Source of the DNA: Faecalibacterium sp. UBA1762 | GTDB lineage: Bacteria > Bacillota > Clostridia > Oscillospirales > Ruminococcaceae | Direction: 5' to 3' | Assembly (NCBI GenBank): GCA_002314755.1 | Contig: DCHC01000009.1 | Span: 57,795 to 108,492 of the forward strand | Length of the DNA stretch: 50,698 nucleotides | Shown: piece after piece, positions 42,769 to 50,698 of the stretch | How positions within the stretch are numbered: position 1 is the stretch's first letter | How the letters are laid out: every line of letters begins with the position of its first letter | Program-made: the position numbers and the translations under genes | Notes under the pieces: model-generated | Told to the model about the DNA's origin: nothing | What the model saw: the letters and a program-made list of their open reading frames with translations, nothing else | Databases searched by the model: none

Positions 42769-44325
42769 ATGGAAAACAGTATTACTCCCGAACAGAGGGC
42801 TCAACAGATCAAAAAACAAAAGGAAGAGGCCGAGTTGCGCCGTAAAAAGCGTCGTAAGCAAAAGGTTATTGCCATGTCATGCGGCTGCGCCGCCATTGTG
42901 CTACTGGCGGTAGGCAGCGGTCTGCTATCCCGATATAACGCGAAAAAGCAGGCGGAGGAAGATGCAAAAAGCCAGCCGCAGATAGCGGTCGCTGCCCTGC
43001 CGACTTCGGGCAGTGCGGATACGCTAACCTTTACGGATAACACCGGGGTCGAGCGCAGCTTTGTAAAGAATTCATCCGGCCAGTGGAGCTGGGCGGATGA
43101 CTCTGAATTTCCGGTAAACGGCGAGCAGTTGGATACGCTTATGGAAAGCATCACCCAGTTGAAAGCGTATATTCAGTTTACCGCACAGGATGGCCAGGAA
43201 TATGGCTTGCAGCAGCCTCAGCAAACGGTAACTCTGGCAGATTCTAAGTCCGGTGAGGCAAATACCCTGACCTTTGGCGCCGTGAATGACGTTTCCGGTC
43301 AGATGTATCTGCAGTCCGGAGAAGACAGCAACAACCTGTACTCGGTGGATACCGGGCTGCTGGATACCTTTGACTGTTCGCTGTATGACCTGATGACGGT
43401 TGAACAGGTTCCCATGCCGGAGGGCAGCAGCAATATCACCGGCTTTTCGGTACAAAGTCCGGACAGTGAAAAGCTGCAGTTTGCTTCCTGGGATGACGCC
43501 GGGCAGATGGATTTGACCGGCAGCGGCCGTTGGAGCGTGACGCAGGGAGAGGTTAGTCTACCGGTGGACAGTACCACAGGTACAACGCTGCTGAACAGAT
43601 TGATCCAATTGCAGCCGGACACCTGTGTGAAATGGAAACCGGATGAGGTTGCCTTGACGCTCTACGGGCTGAACGAGGATGCCCGGACTGTGCTGGATTT
43701 GCGGTATACGGACGCAGACGAACAGGCGGCAGTGACCCGTGTATTTATCGGTTCCTTGACAGAGGACGGAGAAAACTGCTATATGGCGGTGGAGGGCCTG
43801 AACGGCGTATATCTGCAAAGCGCAGAAAAGCTACAGGGCTTTGTCCAGGCAGCCGCGGTTGATTTTGCCACAACCATGCCCTTTGCTGTGTCCGGGGACT
43901 ACCTGACCGGTTTGTCGATCACCCGGGAGGGTGAGACGGTGCTGATACTGCAGCGTAAGGTGGTGGAACAAACGGATGAAGAGGGCAACGTTACCGAGGC
44001 GACGCAGTATACGATGAACGGCGAAACATTGACCGGAACGAAAGGCAGCAGCTTTGTCAGCGTCATAGCCGGGTTGACAGGTACAGACTTGCGGATGGCA
44101 GAGTCTCTGCCGGAAAATGCGGAGATGACGGTCACGCTGCAGCTGCAGGACCGTGCGCAGTCGGGGGCCAGTGTCTATTTTGTTTCCGCAGAAGATGACA
44201 CCTACACCTTATATTATACGCGAGGCGTTGATGCTGCTCATCAGTATATACTTTGCTGTAGCCTTGCGGCAGCAGATTGGCAGTCTGCGCTGGATGTCTT
44301 AACGTCAGAACAGTCGGCAGACTGA
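42769..44325 (+). CDS. DUF4340 domain membrane-anchored protein
   Basis: A 518-residue protein with a Lys/Glu-rich cytoplasmic N-terminus (about 1-33), one membrane segment (about 34-54) and a long extracytoplasmic part of DUF4340 repeats: SFVKNSSGQWSWADDSEFPVNGEQLDTLM (read in parts), a QYGLQQP-like turn, and GRWSVTQGEVSLPVDSTTGTTLLNRLIQL later. DUF4340 proteins are the standard fourth partner of GldG-type ABC loci. GAGGAAAGGAAAAA precedes the ATG. Operon ends at the rod-shaped terminator 44416-44490. Confidence 0.88.
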   Translation: MENSITPEQRAQQIKKQKEEAELRRKKRRKQKVIAMSCGCAAIVLLAVGSGLLSRYNAKKQAEEDAKSQPQIAVAALPTSGSADTLTFTDNTGVERSFVKNSSGQWSWADDSEFPVNGEQLDTLMESITQLKAYIQFTAQDGQEYGLQQPQQTVTLADSKSGEANTLTFGAVNDVSGQMYLQSGEDSNNLYSVDTGLLDTFDCSLYDLMTVEQVPMPEGSSNITGFSVQSPDSEKLQFASWDDAGQMDLTGSGRWSVTQGEVSLPVDSTTGTTLLNRLIQLQPDTCVKWKPDEVALTLYGLNEDARTVLDLRYTDADEQAAVTRVFIGSLTEDGENCYMAVEGLNGVYLQSAEKLQGFVQAAAVDFATTMPFAVSGDYLTGLSITREGETVLILQRKVVEQTDEEGNVTEATQYTMNGETLTGTKGSSFVSVIAGLTGTDLRMAESLPENAEMTVTLQLQDRAQSGASVYFVSAEDDTYTLYYTRGVDAAHQYILCCSLAAADWQSALDVLTSEQSAD

Positions 44326-44415
44326 CCCGGTTGTTTATATACAGGACCACTTGTTAAAGAAGTAATGAATAATCCTTGCTTATTAAGAAAAAACAATAGA
44401 AAATAAAAGTGATAG

Positions 44416-44490
44416 AAAACAGCAGAACGGTTCCGATCCGGTAAAGAATGTCAGTAGATACGATACACAGGTCGGGGCACTGCTGTTTTT
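44416..44490 (+). terminator. Rod-shaped terminator of the Gld-like ABC operon
   Basis: AAAACAGCAG (44416-44425) pairs with CTGCTGTTTT (44480-44489) and Ts continue. Inside, TTCCGA pairs with TCGGGG. The loop is 54 nt, unusually long for a simple terminator. Confidence 0.78.
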
Positions 44491-44527
44491 CTTTTTGCGC
44501 AAAATCCGAGTTTTAACCAAAAACAGA

Positions 44528-44556
44528 TTGACAAGAGATAGTCTGCCGGATAGAAT
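44528..44556 (+). promoter_or_regulatory. Sigma-A promoter of the NCS2 permease
   Basis: TTGACA at 44528-44533, 17-bp spacer, TAGAAT at 44551-44556. Confidence 0.8.
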
Positions 44557-44625
44557 ACTACCTGTAAAAGACGTTGCTTCAACCGAGCAAACGAACTTTT
44601 CTTTATTTAAAAAGGAGGTATTTTT

Positions 44626-46029
44626 TTGAAGGATTATTTTAAATTGCAGCAGCGTGGCACTACAGTGCGGACCGAGATTGTTGCCGGTTTGACCACATTT
44701 ACGGCTATGGCATATATCCTGTTTGTCAATCCGGGTATGTTTGCCGATCTGGGAACGGTCAGCTACGGAGCGATCTATATCGCAACGGCTCTTTCTGCCG
44801 TGGTCGGCACGGTTTTGATCGGACTTTTGGCCAATTTGCCTTTGGCACAGGCCTCCGGTATGGGGTTAAATGCATTTTTTGTTTATACGGTTTGCTTTGG
44901 TTTGGGTTTCAGTTATGCCAATGCATTGGTTTTTATTTTAGCGGATGGTGTTATTTTTGTTCTGCTGACCGTTACCGGGCTGCGTAAGCTTATTTTTGAT
45001 GCGATTCCCAAGACCGTAAAAACCGCAATCCCTGCGGGTATCGGTTTGTTCATAGCCTTTCTGGGTTTGCAGGATTCTGGCATTGTGGTCAATGACGCCT
45101 CTACCTGCGTCAGTCTTGCCAGCTTTAATTTGTTAGGCGGTGCATCCTGGGGCAGTATTATGCCTATGCTGGTCACAATTGCGACCTTGATTTTTATCGC
45201 AGCCCTGAATCGTCGGGGCGTAAAGAGTGCTATGCTTTGGAGCATTTTTGTAGGTACCGTGCTATACTATCTGTTGGGACTGACCGTACCGGGGTTTTAT
45301 GCTTCCTTCGTGCTGAATACCATGAATCCCTTTACCGCTTTTCAGGAGTTTGGCACACAGGCCTTTGGCAAGGTGTTTACACAGGGGTTTGATTTTTCCG
45401 AATATCTGGCGGAGCATTCTCAGGCTACCCTGGTGCTGACCTTTGTTACGACAGCTTTGGCATTTTGTATGGTGGATATGTTTGACACAATGGGCACGCT
45501 TTTCGGTGCCTGCAAGACCGGTAATATGCTGGTCGTTAATGAAAAGGGCGAAGAGGAAGTGCCCGCTATGAACCGAGCTATGCTGGCGGATGCCATCGCC
45601 ACCTGTACCGGCGCGGTTTGCGGCACCAGTACAGTGACCACCTTTGTGGAATCCTCCTCCGGTGTTGCGGCGGGCGGCCGTACCGGTTTGTCGGCAATGG
45701 TTACCGCCGGTATGTTCTTTGTGGCAATGTTCCTTTCCCCTGTGGCAGCGTTGATTCCGGCATGTGCCTATGCGGCGGCACTGATTTATGTGGGTATTCT
45801 GATGATGGGTTGTGTCATAGAGATTGACTGGAAAAATCCCGCGATTTCCCTACCCTCCTTTATGACGATCGTCATGATGCCCTTCACCTACAATATCTCC
45901 TATGGTATTGCCTTTGGTCTGATGAGCTATCTTGCCATCAAGCTGCTGACCGGCAGAGAGAAAAAGCTTGGTGTGGGTACGTGGATTATTACCCTGTTGT
46001 TCGCGGCAATGTTCTTCTTGACCCACTGA
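44626..46029 (+). CDS. NCS2-family purine permease (AzgA/PbuG-like)
   Basis: A 467-residue, 12-14-segment secondary transporter for hypoxanthine, guanine or adenine by proton symport. AzgA-type marks: RTEIVAGLTTFTAMAYILFVNP (residues about 15-36, quoted only in part: AGLTTFTAMAYILFVNP), LPLAQASGMGLNAFF (about 72-86), GLFIAFLGLQDSGIV, MVDMFDTMGTLFGA (about 281-294), and CGTSTVTTFVESSSGVAAGGRTGL (about 335-358, first half quoted). TTG at 44626 is the start; AAAGGAGG lies 7 nt upstream. Single-gene unit with its own promoter; a bidirectional terminator follows. Confidence 0.94.
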   Translation: MKDYFKLQQRGTTVRTEIVAGLTTFTAMAYILFVNPGMFADLGTVSYGAIYIATALSAVVGTVLIGLLANLPLAQASGMGLNAFFVYTVCFGLGFSYANALVFILADGVIFVLLTVTGLRKLIFDAIPKTVKTAIPAGIGLFIAFLGLQDSGIVVNDASTCVSLASFNLLGGASWGSIMPMLVTIATLIFIAALNRRGVKSAMLWSIFVGTVLYYLLGLTVPGFYASFVLNTMNPFTAFQEFGTQAFGKVFTQGFDFSEYLAEHSQATLVLTFVTTALAFCMVDMFDTMGTLFGACKTGNMLVVNEKGEEEVPAMNRAMLADAIATCTGAVCGTSTVTTFVESSSGVAAGGRTGLSAMVTAGMFFVAMFLSPVAALIPACAYAAALIYVGILMMGCVIEIDWKNPAISLPSFMTIVMMPFTYNISYGIAFGLMSYLAIKLLTGREKKLGVGTWIITLLFAAMFFLTH

Positions 46030-46049
46030 TTACAGATCTTGCAGTAAAG

Positions 46050-46086
46050 AAAAATCCCTGTTGCCATATGGTGACAGGGATTTTTT
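46050..46086. terminator. Bidirectional terminator
   Basis: AAAAATCCCTGT (46050-46061) and ACAGGGATTTTT (46074-46085) form a perfect 12-bp stem with CCATATGG in the loop. It ends both the NCS2 gene and the convergent deacetylase gene. Confidence 0.92.
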
Positions 46087-46097
46087 AGGGACGTATT

Positions 46098-47417
46098 TCA
46101 CTCTTCCGGGCGGATGGTCCATGCCTGAAGACGCAGCCGATCGCTCAGATAACGGTCTTTAAAATCGGGGGTATGTACCCAGCTGCCGCTCATATCTATC
46201 TTGCCCAGATACGGGTAGTGACTGTAATCGCATTGTTGTTCACGGGGCTGCAGTGTAACGGTTTTGGCACCCTGTGCCACCTCGAGCATGGCAAACAGCA
46301 AATCGGCAGGGCCGATTTTGCCGGCACTGCTGATAAAATAAGGCGGCAGGAAAGAGGCAGGGTCGGTGGTACCGGCAAGTGCGTGGATCTCATCGGCGGT
46401 CAAGGTCACCGGTTGCCGTATCCCCTCCGGCTGCTGCAAAAAGCCGTGGACATCTCCGGGAATATAATCGGTATCTCGATCCATAAAGTGCTTTGCCGCA
46501 TAAAAGCAGTCACAGACAGAAAGTGAGACCGGCTCATTTACCCAGCTGAAATGTGCTGACAGGGCATTTTGAATGGCAGGCAGCTGTGTCTTGGATACCC
46601 GCCTGAAAGAGGCTTTATCCATTGCGCTTTTTATCAGAGTGTCGGCGTCGGTTATGACAAAGCGACTATCGGATTGCAGTGCATCGATCAGTTCTCTTAA
46701 GCGAAAATAGTATAGCGAAATCTGCTCCGCAGAGCGGCGGGGCGCACAGAGCCAATCGCCAAAGGGGCGCAGATTGCCCCGGTAATAGTTCACCATATCC
46801 CAAAAATCGCTGTGCTCTACCATATTCGGGTGATTGTACAGAACGACTCTTTTTCTGCCGGCAATACTGTCCAAAAGCCGATGCACATCATAGTCGGGCG
46901 TATCAAAGAACAGGGTTTCTAATCCCATATCGTAGTTGGTATGAAAGCCGTTGCAGTAGTAAACGCCGTCTCCGTTTGGAGTATCGAATAAGCTGCCTAC
47001 ATAGAGCCGCATACCCTGCTCCGCGTAAAAATACATAGAGGCGTAGGATAGGCAATTACCGGGCGGACAGACAGCAAGGGGCGTCTTGCCGGTTGCGGCC
47101 TCCACCATACCGATACCCCGGCATTCCTGTAGCTGCAGCAGGTTGATGGCCTGTTCGTAGCTTTCAATATCCGTGTATTCATTTACATCCGGATGGATCG
47201 AGTGAGCCAGCGTATGAAAAGAGACGGTGTGATTTTTCAGTTCCTCCAAAACATCGGTACGGCGGTGGGCAACCAGCGCTTTCGCTTCGTACCCGACCAG
47301 ATTAAAATTGGCGCGGATGCCTGCATCGTGCAGAATACGGGCCTGTTCCAGGATGGCATCGTTGCTTTCGTCACAGGTAAAATCTTCTGTATCAAAGCTG
47401 AAGAGTATTTCGGTCAA
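46098..47417 (-). CDS. NodB-like polysaccharide deacetylase family protein
   Basis: A 439-residue protein without signal peptide. The N-terminus has FSFDTEDF (residues about 6-13), a variant of the metal-binding TFDDG motif, and the second motif is FHTLAHSIHPDV (about 67-78), which keeps two spaced histidines. A PPGNCLSY segment (about 117-124) matches the catalytic-arginine region position, and NHPNMVEHSDF (about 194-204) the last motif. The last 120 residues are not recognised and include a Cys-Tyr pattern. It likely removes acyl groups from a carbohydrate in the cytoplasm or has lost that role. TTG at 47417 is preferred because AAGGGG lies 9 nt away; TTG at 47423 is too close. Confidence 0.72.
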   Translation of the reverse strand: MTEILFSFDTEDFTCDESNDAILEQARILHDAGIRANFNLVGYEAKALVAHRRTDVLEELKNHTVSFHTLAHSIHPDVNEYTDIESYEQAINLLQLQECRGIGMVEAATGKTPLAVCPPGNCLSYASMYFYAEQGMRLYVGSLFDTPNGDGVYYCNGFHTNYDMGLETLFFDTPDYDVHRLLDSIAGRKRVVLYNHPNMVEHSDFWDMVNYYRGNLRPFGDWLCAPRRSAEQISLYYFRLRELIDALQSDSRFVITDADTLIKSAMDKASFRRVSKTQLPAIQNALSAHFSWVNEPVSLSVCDCFYAAKHFMDRDTDYIPGDVHGFLQQPEGIRQPVTLTADEIHALAGTTDPASFLPPYFISSAGKIGPADLLFAMLEVAQGAKTVTLQPREQQCDYSHYPYLGKIDMSGSWVHTPDFKDRYLSDRLRLQAWTIRPEE

Positions 47418-47437
47418 AATCAAACGCCCCTTCTATT

Positions 47438-47480
47438 TTGTAATTACAACTATTATACTGTATGAAAAGCAGGAAATCAA
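47438..47480 (-). promoter_or_regulatory. Promoter and palindrome upstream of the deacetylase gene
   Basis: On the minus strand TTGATT (47480-47475), 17-bp spacer, TATAAT (47457-47452). The perfect 12-bp palindrome TTGTAATTACAA (47438-47449) covers the predicted transcription start and looks like an operator of GntR type. Confidence 0.6.
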
Positions 47481-47490
47481 GCAATCCTGT

Positions 47491-47519
47491 TTGACAGAAA
47501 AGCCGAAGTCGGATATAAT
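47491..47519 (+). promoter_or_regulatory. Consensus sigma-A promoter of the lipoprotein operon
   Basis: TTGACA at 47491-47496, 17-bp spacer, TATAAT at 47514-47519. The leader is only about 17 nt and consists mostly of the AGGAGG ribosome binding site. Confidence 0.87.
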
Positions 47520-47542
47520 GCAATCAGGAGGATCAGAGTAAA

Positions 47543-48241
47543 ATGAAAAAGATGTTGGCATTGTTATTATGTGTTGCCTGTGTATGCTGCCTGGTCGGCT
47601 GCGTTACAAAGGTGCAGCAGAAAACAGCGGATACAGTTTTTATGCGGGCAACCGTTACGCAGATAGAAAACGGCAGTATGCTGGTTCGTCCGGTGGAGGG
47701 CTCGCGGGAGCTGAGCAGCTCCGATAGCTTCAGCGTTCCGCTCACCGGTATGCAAGCCTCTCCGGAGCCGCAGATTGGTGACGAGGTCGAGATTGAATAT
47801 AGCGGAGATATATTAGAGACATATCCTGCCGGACTTGGCAAGGTTTTCGGGATTCGTGTGGTATCGCGTCAGGAGTCTCAGCCGGAGGATATTACGTTTG
47901 CCGTAAAGGAAGAAAGCGTTACCGCGACCGGCGCCGTTTTCGTTTTGACCAATCAAACAGAGGATAAAACCTACACATACGGTGAACCGTACACTGTGGA
48001 AAAACTGTCCGACGACAAGTGGCAGAGCGTGACCCCCAAAGAGGGGCTAACCTGGATTGCCGGGGTCTATTCCCTGCAGCCCGGCCAGCAATCGGAGCTT
48101 ATCCTGGATTGGCAGGACGGCTACGGACGGTTGGAGCCCGGCAGGTACAGGCTGACAAAAGCTGTCAGTGATGAGCAGGGCAACGGTTCGGTTGTCTATG
48201 CCGCATTTGAGGTTGTGGCAATAGAGGATGAGGTCAAATGA
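47543..48241 (+). CDS. Two-domain lipoprotein (DUF3221-like plus Ig-like)
   Basis: A 232-residue lipoprotein; signal peptide 1-19, lipobox LVGC with Cys20. Residues about 30-105 read as a small beta-barrel of DUF3221 type (FMRATVTQIENGSMLVRPVEG start, GDEVEIEYSGDI later; partly quoted). Residues about 115-230 look like a bacterial Ig-like domain (Big_14 type): YTVEKLSDDKWQSVTP, then LQPGQQSELILDWQDGYG and LEPGRYRLTKAV. Role unknown, likely cell-surface. AGGAGG precedes the ATG. Its stop overlaps the next start (ATGA). Confidence 0.78.
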   Translation: MKKMLALLLCVACVCCLVGCVTKVQQKTADTVFMRATVTQIENGSMLVRPVEGSRELSSSDSFSVPLTGMQASPEPQIGDEVEIEYSGDILETYPAGLGKVFGIRVVSRQESQPEDITFAVKEESVTATGAVFVLTNQTEDKTYTYGEPYTVEKLSDDKWQSVTPKEGLTWIAGVYSLQPGQQSELILDWQDGYGRLEPGRYRLTKAVSDEQGNGSVVYAAFEVVAIEDEVK

Positions 48242-48438
48242 AAAGGAACGGTATTGGTATCGTTGGCGGTTCGACGGGTCGCACAGCGGTGGTTGAGGGC
48301 AATCCGGTTCTCGGTGTTTTGGCGGCGGTTGGCGTAGTATTTTTGGGTGTTCTGGGCTTTATCCGCTGGATAAGGCATCCTGAAAGTAATGCTAAGACAG
48401 ATATAAAACATAGAAAGAAGGAAAAGACGAATGGGTAA
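48238..48438 (+). CDS. 66-aa membrane miniprotein with an OadB-like GIVGG motif
   Basis: Starts on the ATGA overlap with the lipoprotein stop and ends 8 bp inside the next gene, which suggests real, coupled translation. Residues 5-16 read GIGIVGGSTGRT, resembling the IGIIGGADGPT loop of the beta subunit of sodium-pumping decarboxylases, although that subunit is a protein of over 350 residues with many segments. Here one membrane segment (about 24-44) and a basic tail with RHRKK-like character follow. Not a functional pump on its own; it may be one of the short OadB-motif proteins of Bacillota. Function unknown. Confidence 0.55.
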   Translation: MKRNGIGIVGGSTGRTAVVEGNPVLGVLAAVGVVFLGVLGFIRWIRHPESNAKTDIKHRKKEKTNG

Positions 48439-49561
48439 GATTAAGGTAGGTATTGCCGGTGTGCGAGGCCTTTCCACAGTTGCAGGTCTGAATGACATTG
48501 AGGATGTGGAAATTGCCGCCATGTGCGATCTGGATGAGGAACATCTGAATGCTTCGGCAGATAAACTGAATGTGCAAAAACGTTTTCGCGTGTTTGAAGA
48601 TATGCTGGAGACGGATATTGACGCAGTGATTATTGCAACGCCGATGCAGTGCCATGTGCCGCAGGCTATTGCCGCCCTGGAGGCAGGTAAAGCGGTTATG
48701 AGCGAGGTCACTGCCGGTGTGACCATGGATGAGCTGTGGTGGTTATGTGAGTGCGTGGAAAAATATAAGCGGCCCTACATGTACGCCGAAAACTATGTTT
48801 ATACCCCCCAGGTGCAGTTGGTGAAAAATATGGTCCGGCAGGGACTTTTGGGTGAGCCTTATTATGCCGAGGGGATGTATCTGCACAATATCAGCAGTAT
48901 TTTGGAGTACCCCAACGGCAAGCGCAGTTGGCGGTCTTATTGGCAGTGCGGCAAACGGGGTAACTTCTACCCCACCCACAGTGTTGGGCCCGTAATGCAG
49001 TGGTTCCCCGGTGACCATATCACCGAGATTTCCACCTTCTCCCCCGGTGTATGGAATGATGTGGGGATGAAACAGGACAGCGGTACCACCACCATGTGCC
49101 GTACCGAAAAGGGAAAGCTGCTGAGCATTCGCACTGATTGCATGTCTCCCCGTCCCCACAATATGGATTATTATCTGCTGCAGGGGACCGGCGGCATTTT
49201 CCAGTCCAAATCCTGCAGTGAGGATATTGACAAGATTTCGCTACTGACCCTGGACAATCCGGAAAGCGAGATGACCTGGAAGCATCTGGACGAGTACAAT
49301 CAGTATCTGCCCGAGCGGTACAAAAACGCCGGAGAAGATCAGTTGAAGGCTGGTCACGGCGGCGGAGATTTCTTTATTGTAAAAGATTTTATCGACGCCG
49401 TGCGCAGCAATACCCAGCCGGAGCTGGATGTTTATACCGGCTGCGAGTGGACCGCTGTCGGTTTACTTTCCGAGCTTTCAGTGGCAAATAACGGCAGACC
49501 CATTCCCATGCCCAAATTCCGCCCGGATACCCCCAATAAGGATAAGATTATTAAGTTGTAA
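48431..49561 (+). CDS. Gfo/Idh/MocA family protein, possibly GH109-like NAD-dependent glycosidase
   Basis: A 376-residue cytoplasmic protein. The Rossmann start is VGIAGVRGLS (6-15), with MCDLDEEHL (31-39) at the end of beta-2 and IIATPMQCH (67-75). The usual EKP lysine motif of these dehydrogenases is replaced by SEVTAG (91-96). The motif FYPTHSVGPV (179-188) resembles the YPTHGLGP box of GH109 glycosidases, which use NAD in an elimination mechanism. So it may cut a glycoside or act as a sugar oxidoreductase. GAAGGAAAAG precedes the ATG; it overlaps the miniprotein gene by 8 bp. A terminator follows. Confidence 0.82.
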   Translation: MGKIKVGIAGVRGLSTVAGLNDIEDVEIAAMCDLDEEHLNASADKLNVQKRFRVFEDMLETDIDAVIIATPMQCHVPQAIAALEAGKAVMSEVTAGVTMDELWWLCECVEKYKRPYMYAENYVYTPQVQLVKNMVRQGLLGEPYYAEGMYLHNISSILEYPNGKRSWRSYWQCGKRGNFYPTHSVGPVMQWFPGDHITEISTFSPGVWNDVGMKQDSGTTTMCRTEKGKLLSIRTDCMSPRPHNMDYYLLQGTGGIFQSKSCSEDIDKISLLTLDNPESEMTWKHLDEYNQYLPERYKNAGEDQLKAGHGGGDFFIVKDFIDAVRSNTQPELDVYTGCEWTAVGLLSELSVANNGRPIPMPKFRPDTPNKDKIIKL

Positions 49562-49575
49562 TATGACCGGAAATG

Positions 49576-49617
49576 AAAAACACAGTCGCCTGCGTAGACG
49601 CGGCGGCTGTGTTTTTT
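49576..49617 (+). terminator. Terminator of the lipoprotein-Gfo/Idh operon
   Basis: CACAGTCGCC (49581-49590) pairs with GGCGGCTGTG (49602-49611) with one wobble; A-tract before and six Ts after. Confidence 0.9.
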
Positions 49618-49620
49618 ATG

Positions 49621-49944
49621 TTAGTAATTCTGCTTTTGCCTGATATATTGATGCGGAGTCAGACCGGTTGCTTTTTTGAACTGTCTGCAGAAATAAGAGG
49701 TGTCGCAGTAACCGAGAAGGCAGGCAATTTCGCTCACTGCGTAATTTCCGGCCAAAAGGTACTCCTTCGCAGCGGATATTTTGACAAAGGAGCGGTATGC
49801 GCACAGTGTTTTGCCGTATGTGGCCCGAAAACGGCGCTGCAGGGTAAATCCATCGCCGCCGATCCGTGCAGATAAACGCCCATCAATGCTACCAGGAAGA
49901 CAGACCTTGCATGATTTGTAATAATCTCTAATGTTGCTTCCAAT
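49621..49944 (-). pseudogene. AraC-family regulator remnant (C-terminal DNA-binding domain only)
   Basis: The minus frame ending at TAA 49623-49621 is open for 107 codons back to a stop at 49947-49945 and contains no ATG, GTG or TTG at a plausible position. Its end reads as a clean AraC HTH pair: RRFRATYGKTLCAYR, AAKEYLLAGNYAVSEIACLLGY and DTSYFCRQFKKATGLTPHQYI (each shown in part), closing with RQKQNY. The first HTH, SARIGGDGFTLQ, is just present. The N-terminal sensing domain is missing, so it is a decayed gene or the surviving end of one broken by frameshift. Located between the Gfo/Idh terminator and ppdK. Confidence 0.7.
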
Positions 49945-49987
49945 CTATACATAGGTACTATCAAAAGCGTATGCAATTCTTTATAAG

Positions 49988-50021
49988 AAAAAACAGGCGC
50001 ACCGCCGAAGCGGTGCGCCTG
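49988..50021 (-). terminator. Terminator of ppdK
   Basis: On the minus strand CAGGCGCACCGC, tetraloop TTCG, GCGGTGCGCCTG form a perfect 12-bp stem (50021-49994), followed by six Ts (49993-49988). Confidence 0.95.
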
Positions 50022-50050
50022 AATTCAATTGTCCAATCAGAAATCAGAAA

Positions 50051-50698
<648 letters not shown>

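Larger units (their letters stand above)
44326..44625 (+). promoter_or_regulatory. Gap between DUF4340 gene and NCS2 permease
   Basis: This 300-bp stretch has the terminator of the ABC system (44416-44490) and the promoter of the permease (44528-44556). The leader of about 60 nt contains CGTTGCT pairing with AGCAAACG around a bulge, but I see no purine riboswitch core. Nothing else is recognised. Confidence 0.6.

Noticed and set aside
44326..44625. Possible purine riboswitch before the NCS2 permease
   Set aside because: The three-way-junction core sequences of purine riboswitches are absent, and the transcript from the promoter at 44528-44556 has only about 60 nt of leader.

Overview
The window looks like a chromosomal segment of a Gram-positive, single-membrane Bacillota bacterium, most likely a gut Clostridia of the Oscillospirales/Ruminococcaceae type. 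This is judged from gene content and style only: AGGAGG-type ribosome binding sites, near-consensus sigma-A promoters (TTGACA, 17 bp, TATAAT), many lipobox lipoproteins, rny-ymdB, Asp23/Gls24-fakA-recG, DUF3048 lipoproteins, pepF and pyruvate phosphate dikinase. No CRISPR array, tRNA, rRNA, insertion sequence or prophage was seen.

Layout. 1-13.9 kb is a carbohydrate-oriented region: a GT4 glycosyltransferase running off the left edge, a GH127 enzyme, a divergent CUT1 sugar ABC importer (binding protein plus two permeases, no ATPase), two membrane proteins, a large GH106-like glycosidase and a CocE/NonD hydrolase. 13.9-22.7 kb is housekeeping: RNase Y, YmdB, an orphan peptide-type binding protein, Asp23/Gls24, FakA and RecG. 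22.8-26.6 kb is a glycolytic block, pgk-tpiA-gpmI. 26.7-29.8 kb is a three-gene ABC importer (TrpXYZ-like) behind a leader that carries a consensus promoter, a 32-codon Tyr/Phe-rich peptide, a nested hairpin and an intrinsic terminator. This apparent ribosome-dependent attenuator is the most striking element of the window. 29.8-33.8 kb holds PepF and a GH36 enzyme on the minus strand; 34-36.4 kb holds TrmN6-like, RsmI and a YfcE-like phosphoesterase. 36.4-39.1 kb has two paralogous DUF3048 lipoproteins. 39.2-44.3 kb is a four-gene ABC-2/GldG/DUF4340 system. 44.5-46 kb is an NCS2 purine-type permease; 46-47.4 kb a NodB-like polysaccharide deacetylase; 47.5-49.6 kb a lipoprotein, a mini membrane protein and a Gfo/Idh/MocA (GH109-like) protein. 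An AraC C-terminal remnant and the 3' part of ppdK close the window.

How it works together. The left part reads as uptake and trimming of plant- or host-derived glycans, feeding the glycolytic genes and ppdK. The importer behind the attenuator probably brings in an aromatic amino acid or related compound. RNA-level control recurs: stem-loops lie at the predicted 5' ends of the rny and pgk transcripts, there are alternative pairings in the sugar-binding-protein leader, intercistronic hairpins sit inside several operons, and four terminators are long rod-shaped structures. All functional calls are from sequence reading alone; no search was run.
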